From Rosa chinensis (taxonomy: Eukaryota; Streptophyta; Magnoliopsida; Rosales; Rosaceae), in contig NC_037090.1 in assembly GCF_002994745.2 (NCBI RefSeq), forward strand, positions 27,138,501 to 27,202,500: a DNA stretch of 64,000 bases. The letters are read 5' to 3'. The stretch's first letter is position 1. The number at the start of each line of letters is the position of its first letter. Positions 48,759-60,025 of the stretch are shown here, in pieces. The notes under the pieces are model-generated. The model was given only the letters and a program-made list of their open reading frames with translations, ran no database searches and was not told the DNA's origin. The translations under genes were made by a program, and so were the position numbers.

Positions 48759-51700
48759 CTATTTGTAATAATACCGAAGGTGTTCGATATTCCAAGGGTG
48801 GGTCGTTGTGACGCCGTCCTTGTCTATTAAGTAGAAGGTGCCTGGGCTAACGACTTCCACAATTTTGTATGGACCTTCCCAAGTTGGGCGAAGCTTTGTT
48901 GGCGGTGGAATGACTTCCTTCATTACCCAGTCCCCCAGTTGGAGGTTCCGGGCCTTGACTCTGGCGTTGTAGAAACGCGATACCCGCTGCTTGTTTTGCA
49001 GGTTGCATAGGTGGGCCCTGTGTCGCTTTTCCTCCAGGAGGTCCTTGTCCAGGTTGATGCCGTCAGTGTTGGTCTCTGGGCGGTAGCCCTCGACTCTGGC
49101 GGTAGGTTGAGAGACCTCAATGGGCAGGACAGCCTCCGTTCCGAACATCATGCAGAAGGGAGTTTCACCTGTTGCGGAAGTTGGGGTTGTTCTGATGGCC
49201 CATAGAACTTCCGGGAGTTTCTCCGCCCATAGACCCTTTGCTTTGTCGAGTTTTTTCTTCAGCAGCCTTTTGATTATCTTGTTTGCTGCTTCGACCTGAC
49301 CGTTGGTCTGGGGGTGGGCGACAGATGCAAAACTCATCTTAGTACCCAAGTTGGCGGTGAAAGAGATGAGCTCCTTGTTGTTGAATTGTGTGCCATTGTC
49401 GGTGATTATCGTGTGTGGGACACCGTAACGGCAGTAGATGTTCTTCCAGAGGAAGTGAATTACCTTGGCGGTAGTTATTGCTGTTAGTGGTTCCGCCTCT
49501 ATCCACTTGCTGTCGTAGTCGATAGCCACTATAATGTACTTGAACTGGCCCTTGGCGGTTTGAAATTTTTCCATCAGATCCAGGCCCCAAGTTGAGTGGA
49601 TCCATGGGGCGACGATGACCGATAGTGGTTCCGCCGGTGCATGCGGGATGTCAGCAAATTGTTGGCACTTGTGGCATGATCTTGCTACCTGGCGGGCATC
49701 GTCGCCGAGAGTAGGCCAAAAATAGCCTTGTCGCATTGTGCGATTGGCTAAGGATCTGGCGCCTGAATGGTTTCCGCATTCTCCGCTATGAATTGCTGCC
49801 AGAACGACCTTTCCCTCCTCTGGGGTTAGGCAGCGGAGGTTGGGATGGGTGAATCCCTGGCGGTACAGCTTGCCGTTCTGGATGTTGTAGCGGGTTGCCC
49901 TCCGCTGGAGTTGTCGCGCCCTAACTTTGTCGTCCGGCAACGTGCCGTTGCGCTTGTACTCAATGACTTCGTCCATCCAGCTGGTATTGACCTCAATGTT
50001 GAAGATCTCCGCCAGGGTTTTTGTGATACTTGGCTTGTCAAGACATTCCACTCTTGTGTCCGCTGGACTCTGATGTGGCTGGGCGGTTGCTAGCCTTGCC
50101 AGTGAGTCAGCCTTGGCGTTCTTTTCCCTGGGGATTTGTGTGATGTTATGAAATTTGAATTTCTTGAGGAGTGTCTTAACGTACCCCAAGTATGCCGCTA
50201 ACTGTTGGTCCTTGGCCTGGAAGCTGTCATTGACCTGATTTACGACCAACTGGGAATCACTGAAGATGTTGACGCTGTCAGCCCCTGAATCGATGGCGAG
50301 GAGTAGGCCGGCAATGAGTGCTTCGTATTCCGCCATGTTGTTGGAGGCTTTGAAGTTGAATTTTAGTGCGTATTCCACATTCAGCCCCCCAGGGCCCGTG
50401 AGGATGACTCCTGCGCCGCTGGCCTTGGCGCTGGCGGAGCCGTCCACATGCAGGTTCCAATCTGATTGTAGGGGAGCTGGCTCCCTAGCGGTGACCATTT
50501 CCGTCCCGGGAAAATTCTCCGTGCTGGGACTGGGCTGACGCTCAGTGAGCTCGGCGATGAAGTCCGCTACCGCCTGACCCTTCATGGCGGTTCTTGGCTT
50601 GTAGTCTATGTCAAATTCACTGAGCTCGATGGCCCACTTGCTGAGGCGCCCTGAATGTTCAGGGTTCTGCATCACCTGTCTCAGTGGTTGATTGGTCAGC
50701 ACGTGGATTGTGTGCGCTTGAAAATACTGGCGGAGGCGCCTGGCGGCAACGATGAGTGCAAGAGCTAGCTGCTCTAAGGGTGGATACCTTGTTTCTGCCC
50801 CGTTCATGCCCCTGCCGGCGTAGAAAACTGGGAGCTCGTCCTGTCCCTCCCGCCGGACAATGGCGCAACTCACCGCTGATACTGATACCGCTAGGTATAT
50901 GAACAGTGTCTCTCCTTGCACAGGGATAGAGAGTAGTGGGACTGCCGCCAGGTAATCCTTCAAGCCCTGAAACGCCGCCTGACATTCTGGGTTCCAGTTG
51001 ATGACTTTCTTGTGAGTTGTTTTGAGGAGTTTGAAAAATTGGGCACACCTGTCAGTGAGCCTGGAGATGAATCGAGAGAGGGCGGTTAACTTGCCTTGGA
51101 GGCATTGGACGTGTACCTTATACTCAGGGTCTGCCAGGTCGAGTATGGCCTGCACCTTGTCCGGGTTAGCCTCGATGCCTCGTTCACTGACGATATAACC
51201 CAGAAATTTGCTGGCGGTGACGCCAAAGAAGCATTTTTCTGGGTTGAGGCGCATGCCATAGGCCAGGAGGATGGTAACTATGATCTTGAGGTTTGCCACG
51301 TGTCCGCTGGCTTTTATACTCTTGACCAACATGTCGTCCACGTAGACCTCGATTATCTTGCCCAAATGTTCAGCGAACATAGCATTCATCAGCCGCTGAT
51401 AAGTTGCTCCGGCGTTCTTCAGACCGAAAGGCATAACATTGTAGCAATAGAGGCCCTTGTCGGTGGTGAAGGTGGTACACTCCTGATCGCTGGGATGCAT
51501 CTTGATCTGATTGTAGCCGGAGAAAGCGTCCATCATGCTGAGGAGTTCATGCCCGGCGGTTGCGTCAACCAGCTGATCAATGCGTGGGAGAGGGAAACTG
51601 TCCTTTGGGCACGCCTTGTTGAGATTTTTGAAGTCGACACACATCCGCCACTTGCCGCTAGGCTTCTTGACCATGACCAGGTTGGAGATCCATTGGGGAT

Positions 51701-54467
51701 AGATTACCTGGCGGATGAATCCAATGCCCTGGAGTTTGGCGACCTCTTCTCCTATGGCGCGGTATTTCTCCTCGTCGAAGGCCCTTCGCCTCTGCTTGAT
51801 GGGATGGAAGGATGGCTTAATGGTTAGTTTGTGTGTGATGATTTCGGGAGAGATACCTGGCATGTCCGCATATGACCATGCGAAAACGGCGGCGTTGTCC
51901 CGCAGGAATTGAGTGAGTTCTGCGGCTACTTCTGGGTCTAGCTGAGCTCCTATGCGGACTGTCCGCTCTGGGTGCTCGTCAGAGATGCTGATGACCTTCA
52001 ACGATGTTTCAGGATTGACCGGTTCCTTCCTTACGTATTTCTCCTCCTCATCCCTAGGATCCTCGAAGATATCTGGTGGCGGTGCCTGATTTCCTACCGT
52101 TACGATTTCGTGGCGGCGGGTTGACCGCGCAATGGTGGTAGAGTAGCATTCTCGTGCCAGTTGCTGACTTCCCCTGACACAGCCTGTGCCGTTGGGTGTG
52201 GGGAACTTCATGAGAAGCATGTATCCGGCGATGATGCATTTGAGCTTGTTGAGTGCCGGTCGTCCTATGATGGCGTTATACGAACTGAAACAGTCCACAA
52301 TTATAAATTCGGTATGTACCTCCGCCATACATGGACTGGAGCTAATGGTTAACCGCATGTAGTCAGAGCCCAGCGGCTGAGTGATATCGCCGGAGAAGCT
52401 AAGCAATGGCTCATGGTCTTGTAGTAGTTTCTTGTTCCGCTTAAGGTTGTTGTAACAACCGCTGAATATGACATTGACAGCAGATCCGCTATCCACCAAG
52501 ATTCTTCCTACTGACCATCTGTCGAGAATGGCATCGATCAGGAATGGGTCGTCATGGGGTAGATGTACTCCTCGCTCCTCCTCCTCTGAGAAGGTGATGG
52601 GCTCCCAACCAGACTTTGGGAGTTTGGTGGATCTCTCGTAGCGGATGTTACAGACTTCCTTTGGGTGATTGGCGCGTGCGTAACGCTTTCTTGCCCTGTG
52701 AGGCATGTTGGTGATTGGAGCCCCGCCGTCGATGGTGTTGATGCGGCCCAGTGGCTCAATGTTGGCAATCACAGGTGGCGGTTGGCGCACCTTGAATTGA
52801 TCCATCTTGCCGTCACGGTATAGGGTCTCAATGGTTGTTTTGAGAGCGTTGCAACTGTTGGTATTGTGACCGCTGTCCTCGTGGTACTTGCACCACATGC
52901 CGGTGTTTCTTGGCTTACCCTTTTTGGGGAATCTCGGCGAGGGTGGCGGTGGTATGTGATCCTTGCACTGATTGTAAATCTCCTCGTACGAGGCTGTGAG
53001 GACGGTGAACACTGCATACCGCTGAGAGGATTCCGTCTGCTTGTTGCGATTGTCCCCCTGGGATTGGCGGTTGCCCTTGTAGTGGTTGTCTTTCTGCCTC
53101 TTGCTTTGGTAACCGCCCTGCTGCCATTCCCTCTTCTTGTCAGCTGGCGGTGCAGTGGGGGCTTTGCTGGCGGTCTCTTGATGGCTGGAGGAGGGTTGAG
53201 ATGACTTTGTTGGTGTTGCTGGTGGCGGTGGGGTTTCTCCATATGTGATAAACTCTGCCTGGGCATGAATGACCGCCTCACTCATAAGGTGATCATACGC
53301 CGCATTTGGATGATTGTAGTTGAGGTGATATAGGAATGGTCCCTTGAGGAGTCCCTGCTTGAAAGCCGCCGAAGCCATTGTTTTGTCGAGATCGCGGCAC
53401 TGAGATGCTGCCGCTCGCCATCTTGTGACGAATGCCTTCAATGATTCGTCCCCTCCCTGTCTGACGCCAAACAACTGGCTCGTGTTGTGATGACCGGCGG
53501 ACAACAAGATGAATCGAGAGAGGAAAGCATGAGATAATGCGTGGAATGAGTCGATGGACCCTGGCGGACACTCGAAAAACCAACTCATTGCCTCACTATC
53601 CAGCGTTTCGCTGAACAAGTGGCACAGGGTGGCGTCATCAAATCCCTTGTTGTTGGTGACCTTCTTGAACGTGTCCATGTGGACGAAGGGATCGGTCTTA
53701 CCGCTATAATGTGACATTTTTGGGGTCTTTGCAAACGCTGGTCTGACGGCTTGCAAAATTGTGGCGGTGAATGGGCCTGGCCTGGACGCGAAGAGTGGGT
53801 TTGGGGCTGGCGCCGGGGTGCCTGCCTCCGCCAGGATTAATCTCCGTTCTAACTGCTGCATCCTCTCCAAAATTTGGGTGGTTGCGTCGCCAGCGGGGCC
53901 CGCTCGGGCGTTCCGCGGAGCGAACCCCCGCCCGGGAATGGTTAGATTACCCTCAGTCCTTGTTCTAGTCCTCGAGTGGTGGGTGCGCAGCGATGACTCC
54001 GCCTCCTGCTCCGGCAGTTGTGGGATAGGGGGTGGTCCCATTCCTGCCAGCTCAGGTGGGCTTAGCGGTACCTGCATTTGCACGATGGGTCCTATACCAG
54101 CGGTAGGCCGGCTGTGTCTGGTGCTGTGTGACTGCTCACTTCGTGCAGGGTTGGCGTTTGCGTCCAGCGTTCGCCTTAGCTCGTCGAAACGTGTCATCAG
54201 CGTGGCCACTTGGTTTTGGGCCTCCGCCTTCTCCTTGCGTTCCTGCTCGCGCTCTCTGTTTGCTTTGTGGAGGTCCGCCAGCGCCAGTTCATACAAGGCG
54301 GTGAGGTCCTGACCTGGGGGACGGCTGCTGCTTGGATTTGTTTCACCGCCTGGGTTGACCGGGGTGTTGAATAGTGCGCGGTTGATGCTTACCGCTGGGC
54401 GGGCGGGTTGGGGAACGGCGGACTGGTCTGCCTGCTCCCCGATATTTCCCCCGCTACCGTTAGTCAT
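48759..54467 (-). CDS. Tat-lineage gag-pol polyprotein (1902 aa, intact)
   Basis: One open frame covers the capsid and all replication enzymes. N-terminal coiled/low-complexity region, then a gag core near residues 245-400. A zinc-binding-like CKYHEDSGHNTNSC lies near 525, and the aspartic protease motif DSGSA near 657. The reverse transcriptase has YVDD near 1041. A first RNase H (FYAGRGMNGAETRY) lies near 1215. A second RNase H of archaeal type lies near 1338-1410 (HVDGSASAKASGAG and FSDSQLVVN). The integrase has an HHCC-type zinc region (CGNHSGA...CHKCQQF) and the catalytic triad in WGLDLM (about 1625), TDNGTQF (about 1686) and VEAANK (about 1721). The ATG at 54467 lies 35 bp from the PBS. 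No frameshift or stop is seen, so it may be active. Confidence 0.95.
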   Translation of the reverse strand: MTNGSGGNIGEQADQSAVPQPARPAVSINRALFNTPVNPGGETNPSSSRPPGQDLTALYELALADLHKANREREQERKEKAEAQNQVATLMTRFDELRRTLDANANPARSEQSHSTRHSRPTAGIGPIVQMQVPLSPPELAGMGPPPIPQLPEQEAESSLRTHHSRTRTRTEGNLTIPGRGFAPRNARAGPAGDATTQILERMQQLERRLILAEAGTPAPAPNPLFASRPGPFTATILQAVRPAFAKTPKMSHYSGKTDPFVHMDTFKKVTNNKGFDDATLCHLFSETLDSEAMSWFFECPPGSIDSFHALSHAFLSRFILLSAGHHNTSQLFGVRQGGDESLKAFVTRWRAAASQCRDLDKTMASAAFKQGLLKGPFLYHLNYNHPNAAYDHLMSEAVIHAQAEFITYGETPPPPATPTKSSQPSSSHQETASKAPTAPPADKKREWQQGGYQSKRQKDNHYKGNRQSQGDNRNKQTESSQRYAVFTVLTASYEEIYNQCKDHIPPPPSPRFPKKGKPRNTGMWCKYHEDSGHNTNSCNALKTTIETLYRDGKMDQFKVRQPPPVIANIEPLGRINTIDGGAPITNMPHRARKRYARANHPKEVCNIRYERSTKLPKSGWEPITFSEEEERGVHLPHDDPFLIDAILDRWSVGRILVDSGSAVNVIFSGCYNNLKRNKKLLQDHEPLLSFSGDITQPLGSDYMRLTISSSPCMAEVHTEFIIVDCFSSYNAIIGRPALNKLKCIIAGYMLLMKFPTPNGTGCVRGSQQLARECYSTTIARSTRRHEIVTVGNQAPPPDIFEDPRDEEEKYVRKEPVNPETSLKVISISDEHPERTVRIGAQLDPEVAAELTQFLRDNAAVFAWSYADMPGISPEIITHKLTIKPSFHPIKQRRRAFDEEKYRAIGEEVAKLQGIGFIRQVIYPQWISNLVMVKKPSGKWRMCVDFKNLNKACPKDSFPLPRIDQLVDATAGHELLSMMDAFSGYNQIKMHPSDQECTTFTTDKGLYCYNVMPFGLKNAGATYQRLMNAMFAEHLGKIIEVYVDDMLVKSIKASGHVANLKIIVTILLAYGMRLNPEKCFFGVTASKFLGYIVSERGIEANPDKVQAILDLADPEYKVHVQCLQGKLTALSRFISRLTDRCAQFFKLLKTTHKKVINWNPECQAAFQGLKDYLAAVPLLSIPVQGETLFIYLAVSVSAVSCAIVRREGQDELPVFYAGRGMNGAETRYPPLEQLALALIVAARRLRQYFQAHTIHVLTNQPLRQVMQNPEHSGRLSKWAIELSEFDIDYKPRTAMKGQAVADFIAELTERQPSPSTENFPGTEMVTAREPAPLQSDWNLHVDGSASAKASGAGVILTGPGGLNVEYALKFNFKASNNMAEYEALIAGLLLAIDSGADSVNIFSDSQLVVNQVNDSFQAKDQQLAAYLGYVKTLLKKFKFHNITQIPREKNAKADSLARLATAQPHQSPADTRVECLDKPSITKTLAEIFNIEVNTSWMDEVIEYKRNGTLPDDKVRARQLQRRATRYNIQNGKLYRQGFTHPNLRCLTPEEGKVVLAAIHSGECGNHSGARSLANRTMRQGYFWPTLGDDARQVARSCHKCQQFADIPHAPAEPLSVIVAPWIHSTWGLDLMEKFQTAKGQFKYIIVAIDYDSKWIEAEPLTAITTAKVIHFLWKNIYCRYGVPHTIITDNGTQFNNKELISFTANLGTKMSFASVAHPQTNGQVEAANKIIKRLLKKKLDKAKGLWAEKLPEVLWAIRTTPTSATGETPFCMMFGTEAVLPIEVSQPTARVEGYRPETNTDGINLDKDLLEEKRHRAHLCNLQNKQRVSRFYNARVKARNLQLGDWVMKEVIPPPTKLRPTWEGPYKIVEVVSPGTFYLIDKDGVTTTHPWNIEHLRYYYK

Positions 54468-54501
54468 GGTAACTGTGATGGGATGACCTTCTGTTCAAGG
54501 A

Positions 54502-54519
54502 TTCCCACAGACGGCGCCA
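54502..54519 (-). other. Primer-binding site of the Tat element
   Basis: TGGCGCCGTCTGTGGGAA, one base inside the 5' LTR. It begins TGG, complementary to a tRNA CCA end, where minus-strand DNA synthesis would start. Confidence 0.85.
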
Positions 54520-54520
54520 A

Positions 54521-55035
54521 TGTTAATGTCTAAAAGTCTAGCGGTAGCTGGACCTTAGTTAACGCTGATCCGGCAGGCGGATCGATACCTTTGTTGTGAG
54601 TGGTTCCCGTTACCTGTCAAATAAAATACAATGGGCGTCAGAGGGAGACCGCGCCGGGCGGTCTTCAACTCTCCGATGCCTAAGTTAGTCAATGTATTTA
54701 TGTTGACAAAGTAATAGTAGGTAAGTATTGAATGCGTCCTTAATGAGGAGAGAGGAGAGAACCTTTTATAGGTGAGGAAGAGGATGATCTTCTCTTTGTT
54801 TTCGATGTGGGACTGATGGTGCTTCAGTTCCCAGTTTCAGTAGCTTCTGATGCCATCTTGACACGGCGCGTGGCGGCGCGTCGGCGGTGCTTTGGGGTTG
54901 ATCCGGGGCTAAGGCGGTAACCCGGCTAACTGTCTTTACGCCAGTCACTCATATGGTGGGCGTTGGTACCCCTGGTGGTACCATGAGCGTGGCTCATTAT
55001 AGCTAATTATGCTTGCAAATGGACATGCATGTACA
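54521..55035 (-). repeat. Tat element 5' LTR
   Basis: 515 bp, TGTACATGCATG...TAACA on the minus strand. No difference from 43278-43792 was found by eye. Confidence 0.95.
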
Positions 55036-58009
55036 ACATGGATATACCATGAAATGCCACAAGAAGTGGATCATGGCAAGAGAAAAATCAGGAGTCAATG
55101 TAAATACTATCCTAACATCCACATATGTGAGGAAATTGTAAATTGGGTGTGTGTTGCCTATGGTACACTATATGGTAGATGATTATCAAGCCACTTTTGA
55201 AAGGGCACTGGTCAAATTAAATTGCATTGACTAATAAGAACATTGAGATTCATCTCACATGCCTGATGTCTTTTGCTTATAATAAGCACAGTTGAAAGCA
55301 CTATTGTGTTATTCCTCATATTTATTGTAACCTCTTGAGTTCTCATTGAAACTAAATGTTTCTTATTCTGATTATCTAGGAACTTGATGTTCCTTAAGAG
55401 GTTGTTATAAATTCAAAAAAATTGAAACCTTAAGTTTCTTGGATCTCCAATTATATGAGGGCCTGAAGTCCCTCCTCTTTATGACTACACATTTATATGT
55501 GACATAGAACTTGAGGTTCTCCACATGATAAAGTTACTTGTTCTTATGGATTGTAGTCTTTAACTCGAAATTTTGAGTATATCATTCTGGCCAGCAGTTC
55601 AAAATGAATTTGGTCCATTCCAATTGTCAATATTTCACAATTGATGTTTACTCAAGCTAAGGTAACACTCATATCATGAGTTGTCGATCTTGATTTATGG
55701 CTCCAAATGAGCTATTATCATGTTATCCAATTTGAAATATTGTTGCAATAAGTGCCTACTATATTGTTAGAGAAAATTTTTTGCCATCTCATATATACTG
55801 TGTCAAATTTCTACAATAAATTGAGGCATACAGTGTTATGAACCAGAAGTTCATTGAACCAAATACACTATTTTGGCTTGACCGGTTACGTCATCTTTGT
55901 CTACCATATTGCATGGAATCACTTACAAGTTTTGATGACTACTAACCTTACTCACAAGCAAATTGTTTATTTACCGCATATTTGCGAGTTGTCACTTTAA
56001 TGAGACTATCCTCCTGCCATGAGGGGGAGAAAGATTGTTCCTGAAGACCCACAAGAATTGGTGTGAGATATTTATCCACTGTCTCATTTTGATTTTGAAG
56101 AATATCTAAGCTAGTGATTTGATAAAAGATAGTGACAAAATCATATGCTAAATGCAAAGGCATATGCGTTGGCTAAAGTCCCTAACACCAACCATACTAT
56201 CATAAACAATCTAGACCCTATTTGATTTGTGGTATACATGTATCCAAATGACATGGTTCTCCTGAAGAGAATGTCATAAAACAATGTCAGAGCACCTAAT
56301 ATGGCTACACGTACATACAAAGGTTGTAAGTACGCCATTAGGGAATGATGTTTTAGTGATACAATAATACATCAATATGGTTACTGCTCATGAATTAAAT
56401 GTTTTTGACCTAAAAGTTGGTTTGGGTTCGCCACCAACCAATGAAGATCTTCACTCCAAAGAAAGTGATAGATATTTGAGTGCATCTTTTGCGCATGATC
56501 ATAATAAGATAGTATTCCCACCGTTAGGGGGAGAAAAGACTACTGTCATTTGAATAACGGCGTGAATTTGTGTGGAATGTATCCACCAAGTCTAAAGTTT
56601 TAAGCTCTCGAAAAGGGGAGATTATACAAGCCCTATAATGCTCTACACGAGATTATAAGTAAAATGATCCACATTCTCTACATGATTCGTCTATGAGAGA
56701 TGATTGTCCTAGAAACGACAATGTATGGCTTAGAAGTGGCATGAGTACCCAATATCAATAAGCTTATTATAGCTAATGCATGCATATAAGAATGTGTGGG
56801 ATCTATGATTGTTGATCATCGATGATAATTTACATTTGGTAGCTACCAAAAATCATTAAGGGCTGTACTGATGCTATAACACGTTTCATTATGAATGTCG
56901 ACCAAGTATATTATTGGCCAAATTGGAAAGAGGCAATTCCAATGAAATTGAATATTTGAAATGTGATCAAATACTTAGACCTTTAACCCTACAAGTTACA
57001 AAAAGGTATTTACTAAAGTGAAGATAAATCAATACGACACAATGTCTATTTATAGAGACATGAGATTGTGAACATCTTCCCTTATACGAATGACAATTTT
57101 CTATAAATACAGTGTTACATATAGTTGTTATATTGACGAGAGATTTATGGCACGTTGTCATCGTATATTATGAAGATCTTAAAGACACATTGCTAAAAGC
57201 AAAATCTCATAATAAACGTATTGCTTATCAAATCCTCAAGGGATTCAAATACATGAATGATTCAAGTTCATGAAAGGTTGAAAGAGCCTGAAGCTCACTC
57301 ATGGAATCAAAGAGTCTAAAGCTAGCTCATATGTACTCATTTCGTTCTAGTCAACGAGATCTAAATTGCCTTAATGAGTACTATGACGAGACTACTATCG
57401 AATTCGAATTATGATTATAATGTTGCAACATATTCTAACTTTCGCAAAGTTATGAATTACTTAGAGCTCTTGAAGAGCTTATATGAGACATATCAATACA
57501 CAAAGATATTGATGTGTATGGCTAGGTATGCCATGATGATTTTTCAATGTTTTAAACCATACAAAGTTAAATGTGTCAATTTCTTTATATTGTTTAGATA
57601 TTACTTTGTGTATGATTTTGAGCATATGAGATTGTTTTCTAACCTTATCATATGAGGTAAGACTTATTGAAAATCTTCTAGCTTTGTTAGTATTGCTTTA
57701 ACTTTGCAGGTATGAAATTTTGTGATGAGCCCCTATATGCAAAGTACACATGGTCTCACTTCAGTGATAGACACATCAAACCACTATACATGGTACATGT
57801 AGCTTATCACATACATAATCGAGGCTTGCAACAATCAGGGGGAGCATCCGGAAGTATGTTACCTAGGACATATGCGCGTTGTGCTCTTTTTGTCCTTCGA
57901 CCAGGGTTATTTTTGTCCCACTGGGTTTTTGTTACCTGACAAGGTTTTTAACGATGCAACAATAAGCGTGTCCAATACCATCATTCATTGGTGGACATCC
58001 AAGGGGGAG

Positions 58010-58173
58010 TGTTGTAAATATTATTATCTATGTGGATGTCCACGTAAATCTTCATTAGTTATGTACTTTGATGTAAACCCTACCTCTTTATAAAGGAGAC
58101 TAGTGAGAATGAATGAGAACACTTCTACTTCCTCCTTATTATTCTCTCTTCATCTTCTTCGTACTTTATAACA
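58010..58173 (+). repeat. Copia 3' LTR
   Basis: Same length as the 5' LTR, preceded by the AAGGGGGAG tract at about 58001-58009. Confidence 0.9.
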
Positions 58174-58484
58174 ATCATACATTTTTATGTTACATGATCT
58201 TAATCATATTTTTAATTCTTATTAAATATATATGAATGCTTTAATCAGTATGTAGTGAAATACTGAAATTGGAAAATGAAAATAGATAAGGAAAATAATA
58301 AGGAATACAATCTAATATTATTGAATTGGAAAGTCTACATAAAATAAATATAATATTTTTTTGGTATAATTATTGTCCTTAATAGTCATTTTATAGTAGG
58401 TTATATATGTCATTTAATAATTCATAATAGAGTGAGGTCAAGTGAGCAGATTTGGAGGTCCCAATAGAAACTCTCTAAAGATAG

Positions 58485-59385
58485 TTAATTTGGAAGTGTG
58501 TTCTTGCAAGGAATTGAAAAGTTTGGAGCTTTACGACTTACAGTTTTGTTCTTCTGTGGCTTTCAGAATCCAGAAATCGGAGCTCTTCTGATCCAAGAGC
58601 TTTAGAAACGTGGGGTTTTAGGATTTCTTATTTGCCCACTGCTATTTAATATGAAAAAGACTACAAACGATGTCGTTTATTCATATTCCCGCAAAACTTC
58701 TAATATCATATTCTTTTTTAATTGCTTTTCTTTAAATTATGGATCAAAATACCCTCCTCTTTTTTTTTTTTTTTTTGGGAGAATAGGATCAAAATACCCT
58801 CCAATATAGATAGTGAAATTTTGACATATTATCAAGCTAGTTATGACTCTTATGTTGATCCACCTTTCATGTTACTGATATATGTTAATTTAACATAGGG
58901 ATTTGCTAGGTACTATAGAAACACCAATTCCTAATTTCATTGGCTTCTTGATGAAACTCTAATAACTAAATAGATGAACACCGGGGAGACGATACACTTG
59001 GAATATGGATCCTCTTCTTGTCTTGCAAGTACTTGATACTTGTATTTGTATTAAGGATTATCATTACAACAAATAAATTTGAACGTAAAGCATTCCGCTG
59101 AAAACTTGGTAGAACATCATCAAGTCATGGATAGAAACTAAACCTCGAATACAATCTCAAAATTGTAACTCTCTTAGTGTCGGGCATAATTGCATGCATA
59201 CCAAAGCCTTGTACATAACTAACGAGATCGATTCGGATGACCTAAGATTCTATAAAGATAAAGAGCTCAACTAAGATGCAGCTTTTGCAACTAAAGAAAC
59301 AAATCGGTCGCTATGGATACAGTTACACATTGGTTATCTGCTTTACTTGTTCCACCTTCTCAAAATCTGGGGCATGGAAATTCTT
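58485..59385. other. Intergenic, no gene seen
   Basis: AT-rich flank of the MULE nest, including a T run near 58762. No bounded element. Confidence 0.5.
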
Positions 59386-59387
59386 TT

Positions 59388-59831
59388 CGACCTCCCATGC
59401 TAATTGCGCCATACAATTAAACATTGACTTTGGACCTCCCATGCTAATTCTTTTCGACCTCCCATGCTAATTCTTTTCACATTCCTCCACCATATGTAGC
59501 ACATCATCAGTCATGGCTTGAAATAGAATTGACATTACAAACCCATCATCATCTTCCCACTTAGCATAGGCCTCCACATTATCTTCACTAGGTGCCTTGA
59601 TTGTTCCAGTCACATGCCCCATTTTGTGTATTCCATGGAGATAAACTGACATAATCTTCTTCCATGTTCGGAAATTGGTACCAGTGAGTTTGGTACCCCC
59701 GAAAGAACCACCTTCTGAGCTCTTGACAGAGACCTTAGGTCCTCAACCTTCTGGACCTCATTGGCCTTAGAACTCTGACCTTGACTGTCATCACCACCCA
59801 TTGCAATAATACAACAGCAAAAACCACACAA
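59388..59831 (-). pseudogene. Copia-type gag fragment (degraded)
   Basis: Two overlapping frames on the minus strand together read like the start of a copia gag. First comes KANEVQKVEDLRS, with LVPISEHGRRLCQFISMEY in one frame. Then MSVYLHGIHKMGHVTGTIKA and AKWEDDDGFVMSILFQAMTD follow in another frame. A frameshift lies near 59640 and stops follow. At 59388-59478 a 24-bp word (CGACCTCCCATGCTAATTCT) is repeated three times. No pol remains. Confidence 0.6.
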
Positions 59832-59916
59832 ATCCCAAAGTATGCAGCGGAAATAAGAAGAACAGAAGGCTCTAAAAATAATAATAACAGATTTTTTTTT
59901 TTTTTAAACCTGTTGG

Positions 59917-60025
59917 AGTTGACTGGGATGAATGGGCTGACCGAGTTAGGCTGACTGAGTTGAGGCGAGTTGACTGGGCTGGCCGAGTTGACCGTGTGAG
60001 GCGAGTGACTGAGTCAACGTGGGAC
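59917..60025. repeat. GTTGACTGGG/GACCGAGTT degenerate repeat
   Basis: Short diverged copies of GAGTTGACTGGGCTGACC occur in the leader side of the decayed copia element. Confidence 0.5.

Larger units (their letters stand above)
43278..55035 (-). mobile_element. Intact Ty3/gypsy Tat-lineage LTR retrotransposon, 11.76 kb
   Basis: TSD ACATG at 43273-43277 and 55036-55040. The 515-bp LTRs look identical base for base, so the insertion is very recent. The PBS TGGCGCCGTCTGTGGGAA lies immediately inside the 54.5-kb LTR, and the polypurine tract lies beside the 43.8-kb LTR. Order on the minus strand is LTR, gag-pol (54467-48759), convergent antisense gene (45635-48344 plus), tandem repeat region, LTR. 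A second, archaeal-type RNase H after the ordinary one and an antisense 3' gene are hallmarks of the Tat clade (Retand/Grande/Ogre relatives). Confidence 0.95.
41273..58173 (+). mobile_element. Degenerate Ty1/copia retrotransposon hosting the Tat insertion
   Basis: TSD ATCAT at 41268-41272 and 58174-58178. LTRs of 164 bp lie at 41273-41436 and 58010-58173, with about 10 differences (about 6%). A PBS-like TTATTAGCACG follows the left LTR, and the purine tract AAGGGGGAG precedes the right LTR. Without the nested element it is about 5.1 kb, normal for copia. No intact polyprotein remains. A decayed segment near 56460-56540 (FPPLGGEK) resembles the copia integrase-RT linker. Confidence 0.9.
39564..58475. 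mobile_element. MULE-like element split by nested retrotransposons
   Basis: A perfect 9-bp TSD, TAAAGATAG, lies at 39555-39563 and 58476-58484. The ends are GAGTTTTTATATTTGAACCT and, reversed, GAGAGTTTCTATTGGGACCT, both followed by CCAAATYTRCTCACTTGACC. Own sequence is 39564-40271 plus 58179-58475, about 1 kb and noncoding. An internal duplication of about 140 bp lies at 39861-40000 and 40019-40161 (TTCTATTTTAGCTGTGC to AATTATTTAAATATTTTTAG). The uninterrupted relative at 28052-28854 aligns across the insertion point. Confidence 0.88.

Noticed and set aside
51096..51827. 243-codon plus-strand frame within pol
   Set aside because: Shadow of the reverse transcriptase region; no independent motif.
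53761..54312. 183-codon plus-strand frame within gag
   Set aside because: Shadow of the GC-rich gag N-terminus.
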